From Fulvia fulva (lineage: Eukaryota > Ascomycota > Dothideomycetes > Mycosphaerellales > Mycosphaerellaceae): a stretch of 64,000 nt of DNA. Every line of letters starts with the position of its first letter. Within the stretch, counting starts at the first letter, position 1. The stretch spans positions 930,001 to 994,000 of the forward strand of contig NC_063015.1 in the NCBI RefSeq assembly GCF_020509005.1. The letters run 5' to 3'. Below the pieces are notes generated by a model. It was not told where the DNA came from. It made no database searches and saw only the letters and a list, made by a program, of their open reading frames with translations. Made by a program: the position numbers and the translations under genes. Of this stretch, positions 35,877 to 44,500 are shown in pieces.

Positions 35877-38800
35877 TTACGCAAGCTGGAGCTGCCTTAC
35901 AAAGTTTTGGAACTGCTGGCCATTGAGGGGCTTTGTTAACCCATCAGCAGCCATGTCCTTTGTATGGCAGTAGTCCACTGCAATCTTCTTCTGCCACCAG
36001 AGATGTCTGACATAGTTATATGCAACATCAATATGCTTTGACCTTTCATGCACATGGGCATCTTTGACAAGTGTCAAAGCGGCTTGGTTGTCACCCATGA
36101 GCTTGACTGGCCTTAGCTCGTCAACAGTGCCCTTGCTTGCCCTTACACTCGGCTGGAAAGAGCTCTTTCCTACCAGTTCTGGGCACCCCATTTCCCTGAG
36201 GACAGCAGCAAGAAATTGTGACTGCTTTGCGGCTGCGTTCATAGCCATGAACTCAGCTTCCATTGTTGATGTTGCAACAGACTTCTGCTTCCTACTCATC
36301 CAGGACACAGGTGATCCACAAAGGAACCACACGTATCCCAGAATTGAGACTCTATCCACTTTGTCCATAGCGTAGTCAGAGTCCGAGTATCCCTGGAGAT
36401 TGCCCCCTCCCTTTCTATACATAAGACCTAGGTCTGGGTACGACCGCAGGTATCGGGAGAGCTTCTTCAAAGCCTTCATATGCTGCTGCGAGGGATCAGC
36501 AACAAATGAGCTAATTCTTCCAAGGGGGAATGCTAAGTCTGGCCTTGTCATTGTCATTGGCCACATCCAGGTACCATTGTGGCTCTGGTAATCCTGTTTG
36601 TTGCACCTCTCATCCATAGGTGCCGTAGGCACTAAATGCTCGTAGCTCTCCATAGGTGAGTGGGTTGGCGTAGCCTTCTCTCTAGCCATGTTCATCTTGG
36701 CTAAGTTAGCGTGGACATAGTGTCCTTGATCAAGCTTCAAAGTGCCTTGGGACCTGTCTCTTGTAATCCTCATTCCAAGGATCTTCGTAGGTTCACCAAG
36801 ATCTTTAATCTTAAACACTTTTCCAAGCTCAGCCTTAAACCACTGAACATCTGACAGCTTCGGAGCTGCAATGGGTATGTCATCCACATGGGTAAGGACC
36901 ATAAGGTCTCTATCCGTATGGATAAGTAGGCATGGATCTACCTGGGACTGGGTAAATCCAATCTTCTCTAGCTTCGCAACACAGAGCTTGTTCCAGTCTC
37001 TAGCTGCTTGCTTAAGCCCATAAAGGCTTCGTAGGACCTTGAACACCATGTTTGGAGGTGCTTCAACTCCTGGGGGTGGGATCATATAGATGTCTTCAAG
37101 AAGGCTGCTTTGGGTAAAAGCATTATTCACATCCACTAGGTGCATCTCGAGATCTCTCTCACATACTACTGCCATGAATACTCGGAGAGTATCATGTCTA
37201 ACAGTAGGTGCAAAGGTCTCTTCGAAGTCAACCCCATATTTCTGTGAAAACCCTCTTGCAACTAGTCTTGCCTTGAACTTCTCAATGGCTCCACTAATCA
37301 TTCTTTTCACATCAAAGACCCACCTAGAAGTAATTAGATTCGCACCCTTTGGCGGTACAACTGCTTCCCAGGTGTTGTTGCTTGCTAAGGCAATAAGTTC
37401 GTTCTCGATTGCCTCTCTCCACATATGTCCCCATTCGGGGTCTCCTACGGCTGCCTTATAGGACTTTGGGATTGGCACTTCCTGCTGATAGGCTATGGCC
37501 TGCCCAACAGCAGCAAATGCATGTTCTTCCACGTCGTTCAGAATCTCCTCTACCCAGCTCATTGTAGGGTCTAGATGGAACATCTGGGCGATAAGAGCCT
37601 TATGGTGTTTAGCCTCATGCTCTTCAGAGTTATCATCTCCGTCCCCCCTTGACCTCTTGTTGCCTGCAACCTGAGGTGGCGCTGGGTGTTCGGATGGGTC
37701 GAACTGAACGACATCTTCTTTTTCTTTCATTGGAGTACCCTGATCTCCAAACTTCTGGTATTCCCCAATGTCCTTTGGGGGAGGGGGAAGTTGCACAAAC
37801 AGCGGTTGCTGTGGTGTTGATGACTTGGGTAGGTTCTGTATAGATCCACCGTTATCGGCCTTCGACAGTGTTGAAACCGCCTCAATATTTTCTCCTGGCC
37901 TTCGTAACGGTGTCTCTGATAATCCCCTATCGGAAAATTTCGCCCCAAAGGGCTTCCTCCCAACAGGATTGCGCTGTGGCGCTCGACTCGGCTGGTTAGT
38001 GAAGGTGATACCAAGATCCATATCTCCCCCCTTCTCATTCTCAAACCAGTCGACGTGACTATGCGCTTTTATTGCTTTCATGTCGGGATCCCAGAACAGC
38101 CATTGTTTTGTGGTGTTTTCTGAGTAGCCCACAAACACGGCTTCTTTTCCTCGGTTCATCAACTTGTCTCTCCTCAAGCCTTGAGGTTGGGCTCTTGGGT
38201 CTACATAGACCACAGCTTTGCATCCCCAGACGCGGAAATGGTCGACTGACGGTACTTGGCCAGTAAAGGCTTCTTCTGGTGAAAGAGCAATACCATCAAT
38301 GATCGGACCATTAGGCAGTCTGTTTCTGATCACAGTCTGTGCTTGCAAAGCTTCTGGCCAGAACTCAACTGGCATGCCAGAGTCTTCAAGCATAGCCCGG
38401 ACTGTGTTCTCAGAGGCTTGAATTGACCTTTCCACAGGTCCATTTTGAAGAGAGTTGTAGGCATCAGTTGTGTCCATCTGAGTGCCAAACTCCTTCTCCC
38501 ACTCTTTTAGCAAGGCGAGAATTTCCTTTGCACCATCACTGCGGATCGCAGACAGAAAGCACCTTGACTGCCGTTCTGCCTGGACCTTCCAATCCCGTAG
38601 GGCTGCAGGAGCGTCGCTCCTGGCCTTCAAAGGGATTACCCACTTCTTCCTAGAGAAGTTGTCTACAATCTCAAGCCAATATTTGTATCCTAGCCTAGAG
38701 ACTGCGCCCTGAAAAGGCCCACAGATGTCAATGGAGATGAGGGCCAGCCTCTCCCCTTTCCTCTCTGTGGCAGGTCCTTTGAACTTCCTCATGTTTGCAA

Positions 38801-40403
38801 GGGAGCAGACCTTGCAATTCTGGTGTTCAGAAGGAACAGGAATGGGATCTTTCTTGTCAGTGACTCTATGCAGGTTTCTTAGCAGTCCCTTGCCAAGGTG
38901 TGCACATCTTCTATGCCATAGCTCCCACTGATCTTCGGACTCAGTGTTAGCCATAGCGGTACCGTCACGTTCTTGAGAGAGTATGCCAGCATGCTGTGGC
39001 TCAAGAATTTCCGAGATCGAGTGGATAAACGGTACTCCTCCTCGAAGTTTGGTCTGGACAACGGGTTTACCAGACAAGGATTTTAGGGTGAAACTGGGTG
39101 GTTGGACAGCAAACTGTTGGCTGAACTGATTCCACGAAACAAGACTAACTCCAAGGCCAGGAACAAACAGGACATTTTCTAAGACAATTTGCTTTCCAGA
39201 AGGACCACCCATTACTGCACTTCCCATATGTGTAGCTTGTAGATAGCCACCCCCAACCTTGATCCACTTCCTCTTTTGAAGAGGCTTCAGTGTCCTGAAT
39301 AGTGAATCTTGGTCAGTCATATGTGATGATGCACAAGAGTCAAGCAACCACTCGGACGAGGGGTACTTGCCTTTGGCTTCCACAGTGGAATGGGCAACCT
39401 CATCAACATCATCATCTTCTGATGGTATCTCAGGGTCTGATGCGTCTTCCTGGGTCGCATGGGCCCTTGCAGGCTTACTAGAGGAGGCCTTTGGCTTGCG
39501 GCTCTCCTTCATCTGCTTTGCAAGGTCCGTCATCACCTTGAGGACATCACGAAGGTTTGGTGATGATGACCTCCTACGAGGTGGTGACGGTTGTCTCTTA
39601 GCAGGGTAGGTAACCCTAGCTAGTTTGTCCTTGTTCCTAACAGCCTGCTGAGCTGCAGAAAGGTGTGGGCACTTGCTCATAAAATGGTCACCACCGCAGA
39701 GATGGCACGTGAGCTTGCCCTGGAAACCCTTCTTAGCAAACATGGCTGTCCCTTGATGAATCATTGATTCTTGCTTCTCCCTAAGAATTGCAAGAATGTC
39801 TTGTGGTGAGAGATTCACCTGGGCATCAATTGCATCGCGAATTGAGCCAAATGAGTCTGGCAGAGCTGCTAAGAGTTGCTGGATCTTTCTGTCCTCAGTC
39901 TTGATGTCTTGGAACTGAGGCGAGATTGAAACAGCCCTCCTTGCAATTGAGCTAAGCTCCTGCCAGGCATCATCTATAGACTGGTCTTCTGTCATCACGA
40001 AATTGGTGTATTGCTGAAGCAAACTTCTTCCAGTAGCGAGAAGTCTTCTCTTATATTTAGCTTCAGCCCATTCCCACAACTCCTTCGCATGCCGGATCTC
40101 GTATGTCATCTCTTGGTCATCTGTCGACAGACAGATGTACATCTCATACAGGGCCGTTGCATTGTGCCGTCTGTACGATGCCTTCCTTATCGCTTGATCC
40201 AAAGGAAGGGATGACTCCGATGATGCAGAGGGTGTCGCTATAGATGGGGTTGCAGCGGGAATGTCCGTGATGATGTCTTCGAGGACCCAGTCAACCTGCT
40301 TTGATACCAGGTGTATTCTCATCAGCTTGAACCATGTTTCGTGGTTCTCTCTTGTCAGAAGAGGTGCTGCTCTCTTTCTTATGAACCCAGTCTCGTTCTC
40401 CAT
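35877..40403 (-). CDS. Copia C gag-pol polyprotein, 1508 aa, intact
   Basis: Single ORF; the first ATG (40401-40403) gives MENETGFIRKR. The frame is open 58 codons further upstream but without an ATG. Order: gag, zinc knuckle CHLCGGDHFMSKC (residues about 234-246, spacing CX2CX3HX4C), protease DSCAS (D356), integrase HHCC (H498, H503, C531, C534) and catalytic D560, D624, E659, then reverse transcriptase with HVDD (1173-1176) in place of YVDD, and RNase H (YSDSDYAMDK, STMEAEFMAM, GDNQAAL). The length is normal for Ty1/copia. Gag and Pol share one frame with no frameshift site. No RIP stops. The 36 bp after the stop lead straight to the LTR. Expected to form cytoplasmic virus-like particles and integrate into nuclear DNA (family knowledge). 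Confidence 0.95.
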   Translation of the reverse strand: MENETGFIRKRAAPLLTRENHETWFKLMRIHLVSKQVDWVLEDIITDIPAATPSIATPSASSESSLPLDQAIRKASYRRHNATALYEMYICLSTDDQEMTYEIRHAKELWEWAEAKYKRRLLATGRSLLQQYTNFVMTEDQSIDDAWQELSSIARRAVSISPQFQDIKTEDRKIQQLLAALPDSFGSIRDAIDAQVNLSPQDILAILREKQESMIHQGTAMFAKKGFQGKLTCHLCGGDHFMSKCPHLSAAQQAVRNKDKLARVTYPAKRQPSPPRRRSSSPNLRDVLKVMTDLAKQMKESRKPKASSSKPARAHATQEDASDPEIPSEDDDVDEVAHSTVEAKGKYPSSEWLLDSCASSHMTDQDSLFRTLKPLQKRKWIKVGGGYLQATHMGSAVMGGPSGKQIVLENVLFVPGLGVSLVSWNQFSQQFAVQPPSFTLKSLSGKPVVQTKLRGGVPFIHSISEILEPQHAGILSQERDGTAMANTESEDQWELWHRRCAHLGKGLLRNLHRVTDKKDPIPVPSEHQNCKVCSLANMRKFKGPATERKGERLALISIDICGPFQGAVSRLGYKYWLEIVDNFSRKKWVIPLKARSDAPAALRDWKVQAERQSRCFLSAIRSDGAKEILALLKEWEKEFGTQMDTTDAYNSLQNGPVERSIQASENTVRAMLEDSGMPVEFWPEALQAQTVIRNRLPNGPIIDGIALSPEEAFTGQVPSVDHFRVWGCKAVVYVDPRAQPQGLRRDKLMNRGKEAVFVGYSENTTKQWLFWDPDMKAIKAHSHVDWFENEKGGDMDLGITFTNQPSRAPQRNPVGRKPFGAKFSDRGLSETPLRRPGENIEAVSTLSKADNGGSIQNLPKSSTPQQPLFVQLPPPPKDIGEYQKFGDQGTPMKEKEDVVQFDPSEHPAPPQVAGNKRSRGDGDDNSEEHEAKHHKALIAQMFHLDPTMSWVEEILNDVEEHAFAAVGQAIAYQQEVPIPKSYKAAVGDPEWGHMWREAIENELIALASNNTWEAVVPPKGANLITSRWVFDVKRMISGAIEKFKARLVARGFSQKYGVDFEETFAPTVRHDTLRVFMAVVCERDLEMHLVDVNNAFTQSSLLEDIYMIPPPGVEAPPNMVFKVLRSLYGLKQAARDWNKLCVAKLEKIGFTQSQVDPCLLIHTDRDLMVLTHVDDIPIAAPKLSDVQWFKAELGKVFKIKDLGEPTKILGMRITRDRSQGTLKLDQGHYVHANLAKMNMAREKATPTHSPMESYEHLVPTAPMDERCNKQDYQSHNGTWMWPMTMTRPDLAFPLGRISSFVADPSQQHMKALKKLSRYLRSYPDLGLMYRKGGGNLQGYSDSDYAMDKVDRVSILGYVWFLCGSPVSWMSRKQKSVATSTMEAEFMAMNAAAKQSQFLAAVLREMGCPELVGKSSFQPSVRASKGTVDELRPVKLMGDNQAALTLVKDAHVHERSKHIDVAYNYVRHLWWQKKIAVDYCHTKDMAADGLTKPLNGQQFQNFVRQLQLA

Positions 40404-40895
40404 TTTTTGTAAGTTGAGGGACAGGTTGGCTGCCCTCAGGTAAAAGGATGTATTCGGTCGTACGCGATCGGATCGAAATGGGATAAACCGAACGCGAGGT
40501 TGATAGCGGAGAGGATGGCTATCCGCCGGGAAGAGGAGGAAAGTCGGTCGGTAAGGATCGTGTTGGTGCTGAGACACTGTAGCGTAACTCTCTCAGCAGA
40601 GGGGGTTTCTGAGACACTGCGGCTCTCTCAGAATGAACAGTTAGTCGATGCGAACGCGATGTCCGGAGAGCGACTCTTCTCAGTAAGCTCGCCCACTTGT
40701 CTGAGGTATTGGCACAGGCTCCCTGACTCGGAGTCTGACAGTGCCTCACTAGGCTCTTTCACGTCTTATATGCACCTACAGCGCGGCTGTAGCTTCCTGT
40801 GCAATGCGGGTGCGGCCTCCAGTCTGCCTTCCTTTTGTTCTGAAGAGGAATAACTCCAATACGACTTTGTCGAGGGTGAAACACCGAGTTGCTAA
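40404..40895 (-). other. Copia C leader
   Basis: 492 bp between primer site and gag ATG. Untranslated apart from the upstream-open frame. Presumed packaging region. Confidence 0.6.
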
Positions 40896-40910
40896 CCCGG
40901 GCTCATAACC
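40896..40910 (-). other. Primer-binding site of Copia C (initiator tRNA-Met half)
   Basis: In element orientation GGTTATGAGCCCGGG directly follows the 5' LTR. GGGCTCATAACC is the anticodon-arm sequence of initiator tRNA-Met, so priming by a cleaved tRNA half as in Drosophila copia is inferred. A and B have the same site. Confidence 0.8.
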
Positions 40911-41145
40911 TGTTAAACAGGTACGAGTTGCGCAGCAGTGGAAGACGGCGGATCACACAAAAGACGAAGAAGGACCCAATGGGATAGCGTGTATCTACAT
41001 ACAGTATCGCCGGTGTTGGTGTAGGTAGATGCTAGGTGTCCGGATGTTTGCCAGCCTATAGGGGCTGGCAAACCCTAGTCACGTGATCTATCACATGACA
41101 CACCCACACCTACATGCTTGTCCTGCGGCCTGTATGTTCTCAACA
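40911..41145 (-). repeat. Copia C 5' LTR (right)
   Basis: 235 bp. A perfect hairpin TTTGCCAGCC / GGCTGGCAAA with a 6-nt loop lies at 41047-41072. Confidence 0.95.
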
Positions 41146-41161
41146 CTATACCTATATACTT

Positions 41162-41368
41162 TGTCGCGATCCGAGCGTGCACATGGGCAACATCCCATCA
41201 TCAAAACTTGAGGCCACGTACGCTAAGAATCAGGTGACTGATTAGTCACCTGCAGCCTCTTCAAGAGCAACACTTGTCCATTCTAGATAGACACATGCAA
41301 TACACAACCTGCTTTTGAAACACCCTATATGAGCCCGTACAATAACTTCCCACACTTCTAACGTAATA
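41162..41368 (+). repeat. Copia D 5' LTR
   Basis: 207 bp. Contains the perfect palindrome CAGGTGACT-GATT-AGTCACCTG (41231-41252). Confidence 0.97.
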
Positions 41369-41380
41369 GTTATGAGCCCG
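41369..41380 (+). other. Primer-binding site of Copia D
   Basis: GTTATGAGCCCG immediately after the 5' LTR, complementary to the initiator tRNA-Met anticodon arm, the same primer class as A, B, C and E. Confidence 0.8.
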
Positions 41381-41531
41381 ATTAGCGCTCACTAACATTC
41401 GCTGCGACAAGGAAGCCCCAAAGCAGAGTTTGCATCGTCACAGCACTACTGCTACAACCAGTGCAGTAGTATCCCCTAGGCCTAGTGAACCCGCGTGGAA
41501 CTTTCACCAGCCTACAACCCATTTTGCAGTT

Positions 41532-44500
41532 ATGGCCACTACCGAGACGCCGGTGACTACCGGTGCCCTACCTCAGGGTACCGTGGTTCTGAAGAGCCAT
41601 GACCAATGGGACAAGTTTGACCGTCAGCTAGAGCTCTACGCAGAGTCTTTGAATGTCTGGAAGTATGTGGATCCTCACCAACTGAGTAACGAGCCAACAG
41701 AGCCTACTCACTTGACGTTTGAGGAAATCCAACAAGCGTACACGGCAGGAGACGCTACGTCAAGAGATCTCATCAAGCTACGACAAACAGACGCAGACCG
41801 AAGGCAACGGATGTACGACATCTTTGCTGCTGCGCGATCAAAGCTCATTACCTACCTCATCCGTACGACGACAGAGCTAGGGCAAGAGCTAATGCACGGC
41901 CAGAACACCCTCAGAGCGAAATACCAGGCTCTCAAGGATCAGTATGGTCCAGACGATATGCTGCGTAAGCGGCAGCTCACGCTTGAGCTGTCTAGGCTTC
42001 AGAAGGCTAGCGCACGCAGAATCGATGACTGGTGCTCAGACTGGTTAGTTTTGCAGACCAAGATGCTTAAGTGCAACCACGCCGAGTACGACGACCTTAG
42101 TAGACACTTCCTACTTGCTATTCAGCAGAAGCAGGCTCCAGCCTACGGTGCTTCTCTATACAACGAGTGGAAGCGTGACAAAATGTCACTACAAAAGCTT
42201 ACTGAGCGTTACCTCGAATGGATACGCGACACCGCACCAGCAACAACCAACGGTCGATCAGTCTTCGCAACCTTCTCCGGAGAAACCTCAGCAGAAGCAG
42301 AGGATGAAACAGCACCCACAGGTGCTGGTCAAAAGGAGGGTGACCGTGGCAGCAGCCGTGGTGACAACCGTGGCAACAGCCGCGGTGACAAGGGTCGTGG
42401 CAGCAGCCGCGGCGACAAGAACAAAGACAAGGACAACAACAGGCCAAGCGGCTGCTGGAACATCACCGGCGAGCCCAAGGACACCTGTCACAAGGGCCTG
42501 TTCTCATGCGATGTGATCAACCCCGACAAGCGCCCAGCAAAGGATCAGCGCTCAGAGCAGTGGAAGAAGTACTGGAAAAACTTCATCAACTACTGCTTGA
42601 GCGACGACGGCGAGCTTCTGCTTGGCGTGTTGAATCGCAACAATCGCAAGGACCAGGAACGTGACAAGGCTATTGCTGATGCGAAGAAGGCATCACCAAG
42701 CGATAAGGGCTTTGTTGGCCTTACTGTTCTTCCTAGCTCAATTAGCAAGTTGAGCGTCAACTTCAGGGATTGCTGGGTGTATGATAACTGTTCAGACACT
42801 CATGTGATCAATCATCATGACCAGGAGGGTGTAGAGTTCATTGCAGAGCGCCTCACCACCTCAGAAATCCAGGCTGGAACAACCACCTTTCCAATTGCAG
42901 CGTTAGGGCGCGTTCATATGTCAATTGGGGGCCATTCATTCACCTTGCTGGATGTGGCTTACTGCCCAGGCTTTCATGTGAACGTCATCTCTCACACACG
43001 CATGGAAAGAGCCGGACTCTGGTGGCACGGACGCAGCAATTCAATGTGGCACAACGACACTAAATTGATGGACCTACACCGCCCTACTGGTACAATCCCT
43101 TTCTTCAAGGTGGTCACACCACCTAAGTCACCCATCATTTACCAATGGCCTACAAAAGAGGGCCTAGTACTGCCGAAGGTCACTGAAAAGATGCGCAACG
43201 CGCACTTCATCAGCACTATTGGCAGGGGTGCAAACATCGGCGATGAACCTGCCAACAGCGCAGCATCTCCAACTGCTCAAGAGGATGGTGATCGCACCGT
43301 TCTCGCAGTCATGAACAGCACTGGGGGCACTCAAGGTGCAGCTACGTCCAGCAGGACCCCCATCAAACACCGAAAGCTCTCTGGCCGCCAGTGGCATCAA
43401 ATCTTTGGTCACATTGGCGCTGAACGCATCAAGCAGTTGCCGCTCAGAGTTGAGGGGGTGATCATTAACGATGGTCCAAGCGCACCCCTCACTGCACATT
43501 GCAGAGCATGTGGGCTTAGCAAAGCTCACAAGGTGCACAATCGGTCTCAGCCCATCAGGGTGGTGACCCCATACGGCCACATGGCCATGGACTTGGCAGA
43601 ATTCACTGTCGCCTACAACGGTGACAGGTACCTCGTCCACTTCTACGATCTGGATACCCATGGACACTTCCAGTTCACCATCAAGAACAGGGATCAGCAA
43701 TCGGTGTTGGCTTGCTTCAACAGCCTGCTGAGCTTCATCAACTTCATTGGTCGCAGGTTCGTATGCTTCTACAGCGACAACGAGCCCGCCATTGGGAAGG
43801 TGTTTCGCTCAGTCATCAACAACAACAAGATTGAATGGCACGCAACCGCGGAATACGCGCCTGCGCAGGACCCAGCAGAAAGAGCTGGAGCTCTGATCAT
43901 CACCATGAGCAGAACCATTCGCATCCACGCACGATTGCCGGAAAAGCTTTGGCCAGAATGCACTGCAGCAGCGGCGTACATCCTCTGGCGATCCCCTATC
44001 CAGTCAAAGGGCTGGAAGACCCCATTCGAATTGGCAACAGGACGAATTCCGAACGTGGGTCACATGGTGGTGTATGGCTCCCTTGCATACGTGTTCATCC
44101 ATGGACCAGATCAGCCTGGCAAGAGCGAGAAACTCCAAGAGAGAGCGCTCATAGGCTACCTTGTGGGATACGACTCCACTAACATCTACCGCGTATGGGA
44201 CCCATCAAAAGATTGGGTTATGCGAGTCAAGGACGTCCTCTTCGATGAGACCACGTTCTATGACCCATCACGCCTGACAGCAGGGTACACGACCCCTGTC
44301 GAGAACATCGCAACAGCGGAACCGGCTGAAGAGCCTGAACAATACTACGACCTGTATGTCGCTCATCACGAGCAAGACACAGCACAGGCCGAGGGGGTGG
44401 AAGAACAGGCTCAGCAGCCGCACACCCAACAACCTCGAGACGCCCACCAAAAGCTCCTTGGGCAAGAACCACACTGGCCGCAACACCGCGAGTCAGCAAC

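Larger units (their letters stand above)
35607..41145 (-). mobile_element. Copia C: intact Ty1/copia retrotransposon
   Basis: 5539 bp with 235-bp LTRs (35607-35841 and 40911-41145) starting TGTTAAACAGG and ending TTCTCAACA. The LTRs differ at only two positions, both A in the left and G in the right copy. The target-site duplication is CTATA (35602-35606 and 41146-41150). Primer site 40896-40910, polypurine tract 35842-35850 and one uninterrupted gag-pol ORF are present. It lies inside the RIPped right LTR of its own relative, element B. It looks recent and potentially able to move. Confidence 0.97.

Noticed and set aside
42115..42516. Overlapping frames inside the Copia D gag (both strands)
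   Set aside because: Low-complexity shadows of the RGD-rich repeat in the real gag-pol frame.
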